64,000 bases of DNA from Streptococcus mitis bv. 2 str. SK95 (GCF_000222705.1 NZ_AFUB01000019.1:1-64000); one strand, 5' to 3'. Shown: positions 47,701-56,810, numbered from the stretch's first letter. Notes: generated from the sequence alone by a model not told the origin. Numbers and translations: made by a program.

Positions 47701-49778
47701 TCGCCACACAAGTGTCTGAGCAGGCTACTGTTGAAACCTATAGCGAGTTGATGGATGACCGAGATAGCCGCATCCAGTACGGAGCTGCCTTCGGAAACTG
47801 GGCAGACTCAGAATTATTTGGAGGAACAGAGAAATTTGCTGACCTTTCACGAGGAAACTACACAGACGAAGATCTCACTGCTACCATTCCTTTCACTGGT
47901 GTTGGTATCGAAATCTATGGACTGAAATCGTCTGAACTAGGTCTTGCCACTGCTAAAATTGATGGCAAAGAGGTCGGCGAACTTGATTTCCATACTGCTG
48001 GGGCAACTGAAAAAGGTAGCCTCATCGGCCGCTTCGCAGGATTATCTGACGGACCTCACACATTGACTCTTCGCGTTAAACGTGAGCACAAACACCGTGG
48101 TAGTGAGCGCTCGAAAATTTCATTAGACTACTTCAAAACCCTAGCAGGAACGGGCAATACGATTGAAAAAATGGATGATCGTGATTCGCGTATCCAGTAT
48201 GGTTCCCAGTTTAAGGACTGGTCTGCCCCTGAGCTCTACGGAGGTACGGAAAAATACGCTGATATCAACAACAGCGACTCTAGTGCAGCTTCAGAAGCTC
48301 AGGCAACTATTTCCTTTACAGGGACGGGCATTCGAATCTATGGTTTGAAGAGCCTCGCTCTTGGACGAGCACGTGTTACACTAGATGGCAAAGAAATGCC
48401 AAGTCTAGACTTCTACACTTCAGGTGCAACCGAAAAGAGAGCCTTTATTGGCGAATTTACAAACCTTACTGACGGCCCGCACACCCTAACGTTACGTGTT
48501 GACCCAGATTCACCAGAAGGTCGCAAGAAAATTTCTCTAGATTCCTTTGATATCATCAAAGCCCCTGCTGTTGGTATAGATAGCCCAAGTATCGCTCCTC
48601 TTAAGGAAAATGACAAAGAAATTTCCTTAACCCTACCATCTGGAGATTGGGAAGCCATCGCTGTGACCTTCCCAGGTGTCAAAGATCCTCTAGTCTTGCG
48701 CAAAGTGGACGAAACGCATCTGGTTACAAGTGGGGATCAGACCGTGCTACCAATCCAAGACAATCAAGTTCAAATCCCAATCCCTGACGGTACTGATCGA
48801 CAAATCGGAAAAGCGATTGCAGCTTATGCCATTCAAGGAACTACCACAAGCAGTCCTGTCGTAGCCGTCTTTACTAAAAAGGATGAGAAAAAGGTTGACG
48901 AGAAACAACCAACTACAAGCAAGGGGGACGAACCAGCTCCTACTGTTGAAATTCCGGAATATACTGAGCCTATCGGAACTGCAGGGCAAGAGGAAGCTCC
49001 AATAGTAGAAAAACCTGAGTACACTGACCCTATCGGAACGGCGGGTCAAGAGGAAGCTCCTACTGTTGAGAAACCTGAATACACCAACCCTATCGGAACC
49101 GCAGGGCAAGAGGAAGCTCCTACTGTTGAAAAACCTGAGTACACTGACCCTATCGGAACTAGTGGGGATCAGGCCGCTCTAACCCTTACCCTTCCTGATT
49201 ATCCAGTTCGAGTCTTAAAAGACAAGGAAACTGGAGTGGAAATCATTGGTGGAGTCACTGACTTAGAAGGAATTTCTCACATCTCTAGCCGACGTGTCCT
49301 AGCTCAGGAACTCTTTGGCAAGACCTATGATGCTTACGACCTACAACTTAAAAATCCAACAGATCACAGCTTACAGCCAAAAGGCTCTGTCTTGGTTCGC
49401 TTGCCTATTTCAGCTAACGTAGAAAAGGTCTACTATATTACTCCGACCAAGGAGTTGCAAGCCCTTGATTTCGACGTTCGAGAAGGAAAGGCAGAATTCA
49501 TCACTATTCATTTCAGTACCTATGCTGTCGTCTATCAAGCTGCTGGAACAACCTCTAACACAGAGGAAAAACCAAGTGCTTCAGATGTAGAAACCATAGC
49601 ACACGAGGCTGAACAACTTTCAGCTAGTCCGATCCCTGCGAAAACTGGAAATCATTCTCCTAAAGAACAACTTCCAGCGACAGGAGAAGCGTCCAACCCA
49701 CTCCTCTTCTTAGCAGGACTCAGCCTAGCCCTTACAGCCACTTTTATGTTAAATGGAAGAAAGGATGAATCCAACTAA
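44718..49778 (+). CDS. Wall-anchored GH95 alpha-L-fucosidase
   Basis: 1686 residues. It has a YSIRK signal ([18 protein letters not shown]), an acidic Ser/Thr/Glu stalk, then a GH95 enzyme at about 128-920, starting QALPVGNGEMGAKVFG and YNEKTLWSGGPQPDS. By analogy with Bifidobacterium AfcA, the catalytic set is Asn506/Asn508 (HLNVNLQMNYW), Glu643 (SYSPEHG) and Asp804 (FQIDGNFG). A fibronectin-like region follows. Two related beta modules open with DDRDSRIQYG (about 1015 and 1155), then four 21-residue repeats, and LPATG with membrane tail. GH95 inverting enzymes remove alpha-1,2-fucose (H antigen). No genes are co-transcribed. Confidence 0.9.
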   Translation: MKKHFWEKSCRYSIRKLTVGTASVLLGAVFLVNHTVSADSVEVKQTEQTSVEASTKPDSEPRAVEATRTTNPPLAESPAAESKPTEETQTISSQASEEAIVEAKENKEPEKADQPVTKQENYQLNYNQPTAPSYDGWEKQALPVGNGEMGAKVFGLIGEERIQYNEKTLWSGGPQPDSTDYNGGNYKERYKVLAEIRKALEDGDRQKAKQLAEQNLVGPNNAQYGRYLAFGDIFMVFNNQKKGLDTVTDYHRSLDITEATTTTSYTQDGTTFKRETFSSYPDDVTVTHLTKKGNKTLDFTLWNSLTEDLLANGNYSWEYSNYKNGHVTTDENGILLKGTVKDNGLKFASYLGIKTDGKVTVQNETLTVTGASYATLYLSAKTNFAQNPKTNYRKDIDLEKTVKGIVEAAKAKDYKTLKKAHIKDYQSLFNRVKLNLGGNKTAQTTKEALQGYNPEKGQKLEELFFQYGRYLLISSSRDRTDALPANLQGVWNAVDNPPWNADYHLNVNLQMNYWPAYMSNLAETAKPMINYIDDMRYYGRIAAKEYAGIESKDGQENGWLVHTQATPFGWTTPGWNYYWGWSPAANAWMMQNVYDYYKFTKDETYLKEKIYPMLKETAKFWNSFLHYDQASDRWVSSPSYSPEHGTITIGNTFDQSLVWQLFHDYMEVANHLNVDKDLVTEIKAKFDKLKPLHINKEGRIKEWYEEDSPQFTNEGIENHHRHVSHLVGLFPGTLFSKDQAEYLEAARATLNHRGDGGTGWSKANKINLWARLLDGNRAHRLLAEQLKYSTLENLWDTHAPFQIDGNFGATSGMAEMILQSHTGYIAPLPALPDAWKDGQVSGLVARGNFEVSMKWKDKNLQSLSFLSNVGGDLVVDYPNIESSQIKVNGKPVKATILKDNRIQLATQKGDVITFEHFPGRVTSLTAVRQNGVTAELTFNQVEGATHYVIQRQVKDETGQTSATREFVTNQTHFIDRSLNPQLAYTYTVKAMLGELATQVSEQATVETYSELMDDRDSRIQYGAAFGNWADSELFGGTEKFADLSRGNYTDEDLTATIPFTGVGIEIYGLKSSELGLATAKIDGKEVGELDFHTAGATEKGSLIGRFAGLSDGPHTLTLRVKREHKHRGSERSKISLDYFKTLAGTGNTIEKMDDRDSRIQYGSQFKDWSAPELYGGTEKYADINNSDSSAASEAQATISFTGTGIRIYGLKSLALGRARVTLDGKEMPSLDFYTSGATEKRAFIGEFTNLTDGPHTLTLRVDPDSPEGRKKISLDSFDIIKAPAVGIDSPSIAPLKENDKEISLTLPSGDWEAIAVTFPGVKDPLVLRKVDETHLVTSGDQTVLPIQDNQVQIPIPDGTDRQIGKAIAAYAIQGTTTSSPVVAVFTKKDEKKVDEKQPTTSKGDEPAPTVEIPEYTEPIGTAGQEEAPIVEKPEYTDPIGTAGQEEAPTVEKPEYTNPIGTAGQEEAPTVEKPEYTDPIGTSGDQAALTLTLPDYPVRVLKDKETGVEIIGGVTDLEGISHISSRRVLAQELFGKTYDAYDLQLKNPTDHSLQPKGSVLVRLPISANVEKVYYITPTKELQALDFDVREGKAEFITIHFSTYAVVYQAAGTTSNTEEKPSASDVETIAHEAEQLSASPIPAKTGNHSPKEQLPATGEASNPLLFLAGLSLALTATFMLNGRKDESN
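47750..48570 (+). repeat. Tandem beta modules in the GH95 protein
   Basis: Two modules of about 135 residues both begin MDDRDSRIQYG and share FTGxGIxIYGLKS, DGKE, DFxTxGATEK and DGPHTLTLRV. They look like duplicated carbohydrate- or wall-binding domains. Confidence 0.8.
48937..49163 (+). repeat. Four tandem repeats near the GH95 wall anchor
   Basis: Four copies of a 63-base unit encode EEAPTVEKPEYTDPIGTAGQ with small changes (IEIPEYTEP, KPEYTNP). DNA identity is high, so copy number may vary between strains. Confidence 0.85.
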
Positions 49779-49790
49779 CTTTTAACATTA

Positions 49791-49831
49791 CAAAAACAGG
49801 ATGAAGAACAACTTCATCCTGTTTTATTTTT
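49791..49831. terminator. Bidirectional terminator GH95 / mraY
   Basis: AAAACAGGATGAAG and CTTCATCCTGTTTT form a 14-bp stem with loop AACAA and T-runs on both sides between convergent genes. Confidence 0.9.
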
Positions 49832-49845
49832 GAATCAAAGGTTTT

Positions 49846-50826
49846 TTACAGCAGGTATAAAAAGGCTAAGGTCAAGAGACTTGCTAGAAGCCCAACTCCC
49901 CAAAAGAAGAAGTCAACTTTCCACTCGCTCCAAGGGTTGCCCTTGCCTGAGAAGCCTCCAAGCTCAAAATGATGATGCACAGGTGTCATACGGAAAATAC
50001 GCTTCCCACCACTAAGTTTGAAGTAGGTGACCTGCATCATAACAGAGCTTGTCTCAAAGACATAGATAATTCCAATCAACAAAAGGGTCCATTCTTGGTG
50101 GAGAGCCATAGAAATAGCTGCCAGCATCCCACCAAGAGCCAAACTTCCCACATCTCCCATAAAGACCTTGGCAGGTTTGTGGTTAAAGACGAAGAAGCCT
50201 AGCAAACCACCAATCATGGCAAGAATCACAAGAAGAATATCCAGTTGATTTTGCATGTAAGCAATCACACCGTAAGCTGATAAGCTAATCACCACGGAAA
50301 TACTCGCTAAGCCGTCAATCCCGTCAGTCAGATTCACCGCATTGGAAAAACCAACTAGCCAGAAAAGGGCAAAGAAAATATAGAAAATACCCAAATGAAG
50401 AGGATAGCCAAAGACAGAAAGTATGTCACCACCACGCTCATAAAAGAGGTAGAAAATCACTCCTCCAAGGAGCTGGAGAGCAAGCTTTTGCTTGGGATTC
50501 AAACCTTCGTTGATCTTACGAAATACCTTGAGGAAGTCATCCAGAAAACCTACCAAGCCATACAAAACCAAGATAAACAAAATCATGCTTACATTGTTGG
50601 TCAATTGTTGGGTAAAGAGAGCGACAAGGAAGCTAACAACTACTGCAACGATCAGGAAGACAAGACCTCCCATAGTTGGAGTCCCAGCTTTAGCTTGGTG
50701 TTGCTTGACATCCTCGTGCATCTGCTGACCTGTAATCTGTGCTTTTCGATAAAATCGGATAAAGGCTGGAATGCCGATCAGGGTCAATAGAAAGGCAAGA
50801 ATTCCAGCACTAATGGAACTAATCAT
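49846..50826 (-). CDS. mraY: Phospho-MurNAc-pentapeptide translocase
   Basis: 326 residues with ten membrane helices. It transfers phospho-MurNAc-pentapeptide to undecaprenyl phosphate, giving lipid I. Family motifs: [46 protein letters not shown] and the loop [10 protein letters not shown]. It is the last gene of the rsmH-ftsL-pbp2X-mraY cluster, one base after pbp2X. Confidence 0.97.
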   Translation of the reverse strand: MISSISAGILAFLLTLIGIPAFIRFYRKAQITGQQMHEDVKQHQAKAGTPTMGGLVFLIVAVVVSFLVALFTQQLTNNVSMILFILVLYGLVGFLDDFLKVFRKINEGLNPKQKLALQLLGGVIFYLFYERGGDILSVFGYPLHLGIFYIFFALFWLVGFSNAVNLTDGIDGLASISVVISLSAYGVIAYMQNQLDILLVILAMIGGLLGFFVFNHKPAKVFMGDVGSLALGGMLAAISMALHQEWTLLLIGIIYVFETSSVMMQVTYFKLSGGKRIFRMTPVHHHFELGGFSGKGNPWSEWKVDFFFWGVGLLASLLTLAFLYLL

Positions 50827-50827
50827 C

Positions 50828-53083
50828 TTAATCTCCTAAAGTTATTTTCATTTTTTTAATGTCTTTGAGGGCTGTATTGGCACGGACACTTTGTTTCTTG
50901 ACCGTTTTACCACTACCTTCCCACTCGACTTCTATATTCAGCCATTTGGCCAATGTTTGCACATTTTCATCTGTCCAACCATACATATCAGGCATTTCTT
51001 CGACCTTATCTGACAGGATCAAGATCTGCTGATTGGCTTCCAAATTATCTCCTTCAGAAACCGAGAGTTCCTTGATCTTGGTTCCTGTTCCGATAACGAT
51101 TGGTTGGACAAGGTTACGACGCAATTCCTCTGCTAGGTCTCCCGGCGTAAAGTCCTTGGTAGCTGGCATGGCATAGCTTGTCGTCTTGTTGACCTGATCC
51201 AAGCTCTTGGCAGTTGACTGAAGATTGAGGGATTCTTTCATAGCAGAGGCTCTCTCAAGGATTGGGTTGGCAAACTCTCCCAGCTGAACACCCGAATAAT
51301 GCTCTGGCTGTTGCACCGTCACATAGAGGATAAAGTCAGGATTCTCTGCAGGATGCATCGACACAACAGAGAAGATATAGTTGGTTTCACCTGTCAGGTA
51401 ACCCCCATTCTTCTCATCGGCAATCTGAGCTGTCCCTGATTTCAGGGCAACATTCTGACCTGGAACATTGACAGTTGCTTTTCCTGTACTGTGGTTGTAC
51501 ATGGTACCGTAGACAGGATCTGTTCCGACCATGACCATGTGGTCTCGCGTTGACGATGCGGCCGCTTTTGAGACGGGATTTCCGACGATTTCCTTTTGAG
51601 ACTTGCGGACAGACTGGTCATTTGGATCATAGAGGGCACTGATAAATTTCGGCTCCAACATAACCCCATCATTGGCAATAGCTGTAAAAGCACGAAGCAT
51701 CTGGGTCTGAGTAACAGAGATCCCTTGCCCAAATGAACTCATAGCAATATTGACAATGTTATCAGCAGGCAATTGACCTGTGTACTCATCTGCCAGACCA
51801 AAACGGGTCGGCACCCCAAACTTAAAGCGGTTAAGGTAGTCCAGCCAAGTTGCATCCCCCATCTTTTGCTCAAGCAAAGTCATCCCGATATTACTTGAGT
51901 GGGCAAATCCTTGAGAGAAGGTCATGGTGCCACCACTAGTCAATCCTTCATTGACGTCCCAGTCTCGAATGGTCGCATCTGCTATTTTCAATTCACTACT
52001 GTTAAAGTACTCGCCACCGGGGAAGGTGTTGTTATCAATAGCTGAGGCCAACATCATCACCTTCATAGTTGATCCTGGCTCATAGTTACTTTGGTAGAGG
52101 ATATCACGCCAGACAAAGTCTTTTGTGATGCCATCCTTGGTATCGGCATTGAAGGTCGGCCGTTGGGTCGTAGCCAGAATTTCCCCTGTCTTAGCGCTGA
52201 CCAAGGTAGCCGTCATATACTTGCCCTTTACCTTTTCCTGAAAGGCATCCATCTGCGTTTCCATAAAGGATTGCAAGGGACTAGAAAGGGTTGTGTACAC
52301 ATCCTTTCCATCCACTGTTTGTTGGGAAGCCTGCTCCGTACCCGGAACAATATTTCCCAGACGATCCTTCTCATAGGTGATGATCCCATCTGTACCCGCC
52401 AGAATGCTATTTAAAGAACTCTCCAATCCAGATGTCCCAATCAAGCTCTTGGTACCATCCTCATTTTCATGAAGTTGCGCTAAACCAATAAAGGAAGAAG
52501 CAAACTGACCATTGGGATAATTACGGTTAGGGCTTGTGGTAAAGTCAACTCCCTCAACGCCAGCAGTTTTTAGGTCATTTTTAATAGCCATCATATTGGC
52601 ATAGGTAATCCCATTTCCCTTGGTACCAAAGGATACCTGTTTTAGATCTGGCTGAGAAAGTTGTTCTTTGACATAGGACTCCTCCATATCCAGATATTTA
52701 TGGAAAATTTCAGCTACCTTATTAAATTGAGAATCCTCTACATAGAGAATTTTGCCTGTTGCTGACTTGTAGGTCTTGTCAATAACGGCATAAATATTGT
52801 AAGAAGTCGCATCTTCTGCAATAGGTGTTCCATTTCGATCGTAGATGGTTCCCCGTTTTGCAGGAATCGTCTTGGTTGTTTGGTGAACCTTTTTAGCCTC
52901 TTTGACCAAGTCCTTGCCAAATTTGCTACCCGTTCCGATAATGACCGCAAAGTTAACCAAAAAGACAGCGAAGAGTGTGACCGCCAATAAACTCAGGCTT
53001 TTTCCTACTCTTCTGCGGTTTTCTTCTGGAGATTTGCGATTACGAACGGCATAACGGATGATTTTTTCTTTCCACTGTTTCAT
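50828..53083 (-). CDS. pbp2X: Penicillin-binding protein 2X
   Basis: 751 residues. It has one N-terminal membrane anchor ([20 protein letters not shown]), a dimerisation domain, and a transpeptidase domain with S338-T-M-K, SSN and KSGT motifs. Two C-terminal PASTA domains follow. It is the septal cross-linking transpeptidase and a major beta-lactam target. The Thr after the active Ser (STMK) and the Gln in KSGTAQ are the susceptible-type residues, so no classic resistance substitution is seen at those two positions. One residue longer than the pneumococcal protein. Confidence 0.97.
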   Translation of the reverse strand: MKQWKEKIIRYAVRNRKSPEENRRRVGKSLSLLAVTLFAVFLVNFAVIIGTGSKFGKDLVKEAKKVHQTTKTIPAKRGTIYDRNGTPIAEDATSYNIYAVIDKTYKSATGKILYVEDSQFNKVAEIFHKYLDMEESYVKEQLSQPDLKQVSFGTKGNGITYANMMAIKNDLKTAGVEGVDFTTSPNRNYPNGQFASSFIGLAQLHENEDGTKSLIGTSGLESSLNSILAGTDGIITYEKDRLGNIVPGTEQASQQTVDGKDVYTTLSSPLQSFMETQMDAFQEKVKGKYMTATLVSAKTGEILATTQRPTFNADTKDGITKDFVWRDILYQSNYEPGSTMKVMMLASAIDNNTFPGGEYFNSSELKIADATIRDWDVNEGLTSGGTMTFSQGFAHSSNIGMTLLEQKMGDATWLDYLNRFKFGVPTRFGLADEYTGQLPADNIVNIAMSSFGQGISVTQTQMLRAFTAIANDGVMLEPKFISALYDPNDQSVRKSQKEIVGNPVSKAAASSTRDHMVMVGTDPVYGTMYNHSTGKATVNVPGQNVALKSGTAQIADEKNGGYLTGETNYIFSVVSMHPAENPDFILYVTVQQPEHYSGVQLGEFANPILERASAMKESLNLQSTAKSLDQVNKTTSYAMPATKDFTPGDLAEELRRNLVQPIVIGTGTKIKELSVSEGDNLEANQQILILSDKVEEMPDMYGWTDENVQTLAKWLNIEVEWEGSGKTVKKQSVRANTALKDIKKMKITLGD

Positions 53084-53086
53084 TTC

Positions 53087-53404
53087 TTACTCCGCTGCTC
53101 GGATATTTTCGTTATTCAGCTGCAAATCCTTGGAATTTGCAATCTCTTTCAAACGTTCTGAACGAATCAATTCATTGACCTCTTGCTTGGCATCGTCTAG
53201 CTCGGTTTTCTTTTCTTCGATTTGAGCATTGACCTTGGTCAATTCATTCTGAACTTGTAATAGCTTGGTCTGCATAAACACAACGCTAATTGCCAAGATA
53301 ATCATTGTAACAGCAATCGAAACATAGAAGGCCTTTTCCACACGTGAAAAACCTTTAAACTTCGTTTGCAATAACTGGCTTGTTTTTTCGATTCTTTCTG
53401 CCAT
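53087..53404 (-). CDS. ftsL: Cell division protein FtsL
   Basis: 105 residues: a short cytoplasmic part, one membrane helix (AFYVSIAVTMIILAISVVFM) and an external coiled coil (LLQVQNELTKVNAQIEEKKTELDDAKQEVNEL). It is part of the FtsL-DivIB-DivIC complex that activates septal synthesis. It lies between rsmH and pbp2X with gaps of ten and three bases. Confidence 0.93.
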   Translation of the reverse strand: MAERIEKTSQLLQTKFKGFSRVEKAFYVSIAVTMIILAISVVFMQTKLLQVQNELTKVNAQIEEKKTELDDAKQEVNELIRSERLKEIANSKDLQLNNENIRAAE

Positions 53405-53414
53405 GTTTTTCCTC

Positions 53415-54365
53415 TTACTTGTGAATTTTTCTGGCCACGCGCAACTTGGCTGAATGCGAACGGTTGTTGGCTTCTAGCTCTTCGGCACTTGGCAAGATTG
53501 GCTTACGGGATACCAATTCCATCTTAGGCTTAAGATCATCTGGAATGAAGGGCAAGCCTTTGGGAACTTCCACTGTTGAAGCCTCCTTAAACAACTGCTT
53601 GGTCAAGCGGTCTTCCAGCGAATGGAAGGTAATGACTGAGATTCTACCATCCAGAGCCAGCATGTCCATAGCCTGCTGGATAGATTCGTCTGCAGCGCCC
53701 AGCTCATCATTGACTTCGATTCGGATAGCCTGGAAAATCTGCTTGGCAGGGTGTCCCTTTTTCTTGAGCTCCTTGGCAGGCTTGGCAGACTTGATAATCT
53801 CTGCCAACTCTGTCGTTGTCTCAATTGGTTTCACCTCACGCGCTTGCTCAATCTTGCGGGCAATCTGTTTAGAAAACTTATCCTCGCCATATTTGAAAAA
53901 GATCCGAACCAAGTCATGATAGTCATAATGATTGACCACCTCATAGGCCGTCAGACTAGCTTCCTGATTCATCCGCATATCCAGTGGCGCATCCTTTTTA
54001 TAAGAAAAACCACGCTCACGCTGATCCAGCTGAGGACTGGACACTCCCAAGTCATAACAAATTCCATCAATTTCCTGGACACCAGCCTCCTGCAAACGTG
54101 CCTGCAAATGACGGAAGTTATCCTTGATAAAGGTTACCATCCCCTTTTCGATATAGGGTGCCAACCGTTTTTGCGCATTGTCAATGGCATTTTGGTCCTG
54201 GTCAAAGGCATAGAGATGGCCTTTTTCACTTAATTTACTTAATAAATATTCGCTATGGCCTGCTCCGCCCAAAGTCGCATCAACGTAGATACCGTCAGGT
54301 TTTACGTCGAGCATATCAATCGTTTCATGGAGTAAGACCGTTACATGATGAAATTCTTTTGTCAT
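53415..54365 (-). CDS. rsmH: 16S rRNA (cytosine-1402-N4)-methyltransferase
   Basis: 316 residues (formerly MraW). It methylates N4 of C1402 in the ribosomal P site. SAM motifs: [16 protein letters not shown] and [11 protein letters not shown]; the family blocks [30 protein letters not shown] and [10 protein letters not shown] are intact. The start matches pneumococcal RsmH. The upstream -10 box leaves a leader of only a few bases, so translation may be leaderless. First gene of the cluster. Confidence 0.96.
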   Translation of the reverse strand: MTKEFHHVTVLLHETIDMLDVKPDGIYVDATLGGAGHSEYLLSKLSEKGHLYAFDQDQNAIDNAQKRLAPYIEKGMVTFIKDNFRHLQARLQEAGVQEIDGICYDLGVSSPQLDQRERGFSYKKDAPLDMRMNQEASLTAYEVVNHYDYHDLVRIFFKYGEDKFSKQIARKIEQAREVKPIETTTELAEIIKSAKPAKELKKKGHPAKQIFQAIRIEVNDELGAADESIQQAMDMLALDGRISVITFHSLEDRLTKQLFKEASTVEVPKGLPFIPDDLKPKMELVSRKPILPSAEELEANNRSHSAKLRVARKIHK

Positions 54366-54374
54366 ATCCTATCT

Positions 54375-54408
54375 ATTTTACCACAAATCCGACTAGCTTG
54401 CACTAGTC
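54375..54408 (-). promoter_or_regulatory. rsmH promoter with palindrome over the -35
   Basis: -10 TAAAAT (54375-54380) with extended TGG, 17-base spacer, -35-like GTGCAA (54398-54403). GACTAG and CTAGTC (54391-54408) flank the -35 as a 6-bp inverted repeat. Transcription should start about 54368, two to four bases before the ATG at 54365. Confidence 0.6.
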
Positions 54409-54448
54409 AGACAAATAGGGCAAAAAAAGTAAGATTTCTTTAAGAAAT

Positions 54449-54468
54449 ATGTCAAATATGCTTGACAT
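54449..54468. promoter_or_regulatory. Palindromic operator over the XRE promoter
   Basis: ATGTCAA, six bases, TTGACAT is a perfect inverted repeat whose right half is the -35 box. A related imperfect copy, AGTCAA..CGACA, lies at 54493-54510 just after the -10. They are likely autoregulatory sites for the XRE protein. Confidence 0.7.
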
Positions 54469-54490
54469 CTATTTCACAGAAGAATATAAT
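54462..54490 (+). promoter_or_regulatory. Consensus promoter of the XRE-DUF3278 operon
   Basis: -35 TTGACA (54462-54467), 17-base spacer, -10 TATAAT (54485-54490): a perfect consensus promoter, expected to need repression. Confidence 0.9.
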
Positions 54491-54530
54491 ATAGTCAAAT
54501 ATATGCGACACAAATTAGAAAGGAGAACAG

Positions 54531-54725
54531 ATGAATCGTGTGAAAGAATTTCGCAAGGAACTGGGCATTTCCCAGCTCGAGCTAGCCAAGGATATCGGTG
54601 TCTCGAGACAGACCATCAATATGATTGAGAACGACAAGTACAATCCAACCCTGGAACTCTGTCTCAATCTCGCCCGCAGCCTCCAAACTGACCTCAACAG
54701 TCTCTTTTGGGAGGACGATTTTTAA
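54531..54725 (+). CDS. Small XRE-family (Cro/CI-type) regulator
   Basis: 64 residues, a single helix-turn-helix domain: NRVKEFRKELGISQLELAKDIGVSRQTINMIENDKYNPTLELCLNLARSLQTDLNSLFWEDDF. It has the YnzD/'SinR-like' minimal form found beside membrane proteins in Firmicutes. AAAGGAGAAC precedes the ATG. The perfect palindrome over its promoter points to autorepression. Confidence 0.93.
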   Translation: MNRVKEFRKELGISQLELAKDIGVSRQTINMIENDKYNPTLELCLNLARSLQTDLNSLFWEDDF

Positions 54726-54740
54726 AAAAGGAGCAAACAA

Positions 54741-55283
54741 ATGAAAAAAGAAACTCTCACTGAAAAACTCATCAAACGCATATACGGTATTTCTGGTCCC
54801 CTTGACGAACACAAACGGCGCGAGGCCGATCGTATCGGGAATCAGGTCTTTATTGTCCTCTTTTATCTGATGACATTTGGCAATCTTATCCCGCTCGTTC
54901 TTGCCTATAAATACCCACAAATTGTCGCTATCGGCTATCCTCTCGTGGTGTTTGGCATTTCGATGGTAGCTTCCCTCTATGTGGTCTCCCAAACCAAGAA
55001 AACGGGCATCACAGCTATTGATCCCGAAATGCTGAGTCAAAAAGAAAGCAAACAGCTACGTTTTCCTGGTCTAAAAGCGGGCCTAATCTTTGGAATAGCG
55101 ATATTTTTTATAATGCCTCTCATCGATACTCTAACAAGTGAAAATCCAAATTTCATCAGTTCTCTTCTGAATTCAAAACATATTTTAAAAACTATACTGG
55201 GAGCTTTCTTTTTCGGACTGATGATGCAAATTGTTGTCTCTCTTCGCATTGAAAAAGCTAAGAAAGAGCAGGACGACAATTAG
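54741..55283 (+). CDS. DUF3278 membrane protein (first copy)
   Basis: 180 residues: a short cytoplasmic start with the family pattern LIKRIYGISGPLDEHKRREADRIGNQ, then four membrane helices in two pairs (about 33-82 and 117-175) and a charged tail. DUF3278 proteins are recurrent partners of small XRE regulators in Lactobacillales and have no known role. It starts 15 bases after the regulator. Confidence 0.87.
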   Translation: MKKETLTEKLIKRIYGISGPLDEHKRREADRIGNQVFIVLFYLMTFGNLIPLVLAYKYPQIVAIGYPLVVFGISMVASLYVVSQTKKTGITAIDPEMLSQKESKQLRFPGLKAGLIFGIAIFFIMPLIDTLTSENPNFISSLLNSKHILKTILGAFFFGLMMQIVVSLRIEKAKKEQDDN

Positions 55284-55293
55284 GAGGTGCCTT

Positions 55294-55635
55294 ATGAAAT
55301 CACTAGCTAGACTACTGATCAGTCATGTTTTTATCAGTATCTTTATTACCTTTTTCCTACTTTCTGGACATATTGAGCATCCTTTCTTGATTATCTTTCT
55401 TTTATTCCTTCCTGTATTGAACAAGGGACAGAGATTCCAAAAAATCCAATCAAAAAAAATACGTCTTCTAAACGCATCTCTCTGTTTTATCCTCGTATCC
55501 TTTTCACAACTTTTATCAAATCCTATGGATTGGAGATACCTGGTATTTCTAATAATCTGTATCATTTTTAGTTTGGTTTACTTCTATACTCTCTATCAAC
55601 TATTTAAAGAAGTCAATCAAAAATCGCTCATTTAG
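55294..55635 (+). CDS. Small membrane protein in the XRE operon
   Basis: 113 residues starting MKSLARLLISHVFISIFITFFLL. About four membrane helices are arranged as two hairpins, with a basic link (NKGQRFQKIQSKKIRLL). No family is recognised. ATG at 55294 has AGGAGG six bases upstream; a longer frame overlapping the previous gene lacks one. It lies between the two DUF3278 genes. Confidence 0.8.
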   Translation: MKSLARLLISHVFISIFITFFLLSGHIEHPFLIIFLLFLPVLNKGQRFQKIQSKKIRLLNASLCFILVSFSQLLSNPMDWRYLVFLIICIIFSLVYFYTLYQLFKEVNQKSLI

Positions 55636-55647
55636 GAAGTTACTCCC

Positions 55648-56226
55648 ATGAAAAAAGAAGATTTCACTACTCGCTTACTCAAACTATTCTTTCACATACA
55701 AGGCCCCTTTGATGAATGCCGCCAAGAGATGATTTACAAGGCTTGTGCTCGTGCCTTGATCCAAATCGTTTACTCCTCCCTCCTACTCTTCTTGTTCTAT
55801 CTCCTATTTGGACGCTTCATAGAGTTGGTTCGAGATGCCATGCCCTACCTCTATTTTGGACTTATCTTCGTCCTCGCATCTAGGGCGAGACTAGCAGTTC
55901 GCAACTTACATTTAGACAAGGATGACCCGTCCGAAATCCATCACAAAAGCTACAGCAAAAGCCAGATTAAAGTTCGTAGTTGGGGTGTATTCATCAGCAT
56001 TCCAATTAGCTTGTTTGTCTTATCAGCCTTTCACAAACTCTTTGTTCAGCATCTTCCTCTCGACACCTTTTGGGACAATCTCTCCCAGTTCGATAAAATG
56101 CTCCCTTTACTAGTCTTGGGTTTAGGAATTGGTGCCATCTTTGGAAGCATGACCTATGCCTTTTTATCGGAACACAATGTAAAACACTCTGAACCAATAA
56201 CACATAAGGAAAATATAGAAAAATGA
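55648..56226 (+). CDS. DUF3278 membrane protein (second copy)
   Basis: 192 residues with the same N-terminal pattern as the first copy (LLKLFFHIQGPFDECRQEMIYKACARAL) and four membrane helices. It differs widely in the rest. Its stop overlaps the start of the glutathione peroxidase gene by four bases, tying that enzyme to the operon. Confidence 0.87.
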   Translation: MKKEDFTTRLLKLFFHIQGPFDECRQEMIYKACARALIQIVYSSLLLFLFYLLFGRFIELVRDAMPYLYFGLIFVLASRARLAVRNLHLDKDDPSEIHHKSYSKSQIKVRSWGVFISIPISLFVLSAFHKLFVQHLPLDTFWDNLSQFDKMLPLLVLGLGIGAIFGSMTYAFLSEHNVKHSEPITHKENIEK

Positions 56227-56699
56227 CCAGTATATATGATTTTTCCGTTTTAAACCAAAATAACCAAGCGACTCCCCTAGAGAGCTATCGTGGTAAAATT
56301 CTCTTGATTGTCAACACTGCTACTGGATGTGGTTTAACGCCCCAGTACCAAGGGCTCCAAGAACTCTATGAACGCTATCAAGATCAGGGCTTTGAAATCT
56401 TAGATTTCCCTTGTAACCAGTTCATGGGACAAGCACCCGGCAGCGCAGAGGAAATCAATAGCTTCTGCAGCCTACACTATCAGACCACTTTCCCTCGCTT
56501 TGCCAAGATCAAGGTCAACGGCAAGGAGGCAGATCCTCTTTATGTTTGGCTAAAAGACCAGAAATCTGGCCCGCTAGGAAAACGAATCGAATGGAATTTT
56601 GCTAAGTTTCTCATTGGCCGAGATGGGCAAGTCCTTGAGCGCTTCTCTTCCAAAACAGACCCCCAAACCATCCAAGAGTCTCTCCAAAAAATACTCTAA
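56223..56699 (+). CDS. gpo: Glutathione peroxidase-family thiol peroxidase
   Basis: 158 residues. The peroxidatic Cys is in NTATGCGLTPQYQGLQ, and the Gln and Trp of the catalytic group are in FPCNQFMGQ and EWNFAKFLIG. It is the Cys (not selenocysteine) form and probably uses thioredoxin to reduce peroxides. It is translationally coupled to the DUF3278 gene. In pneumococcus the next gene is hyaluronidase, as I recall; here it is the protease-fucosidase gene. Confidence 0.93.
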   Translation: MTSIYDFSVLNQNNQATPLESYRGKILLIVNTATGCGLTPQYQGLQELYERYQDQGFEILDFPCNQFMGQAPGSAEEINSFCSLHYQTTFPRFAKIKVNGKEADPLYVWLKDQKSGPLGKRIEWNFAKFLIGRDGQVLERFSSKTDPQTIQESLQKIL

Positions 56700-56707
56700 T
56701 TTCTTTT

Positions 56708-56757
56708 TAAAACGTATCCTTTCATTTAGTTTGACCCCTGAAAGGATGCGTTTTTCT
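56708..56757 (+). terminator. Terminator after gpo
   Basis: AAACGTATCCTTTCA and TGAAAGGATGCGTTT pair (one mismatch) around a 14-base loop, followed by TTCTTT. Confidence 0.85.
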
Positions 56758-56810
56758 TTAAAAAGTAACTGATTTTCTTTAATTTATATTTATTTTTTTG
56801 CTTTTTGCTA

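Noticed and set aside
50828-53083. Mosaic or penicillin-resistant pbp2X
   Set aside because: The two active-site positions I could judge (STMK and KSGTAQ) are of the susceptible type; the other positions were not checked.
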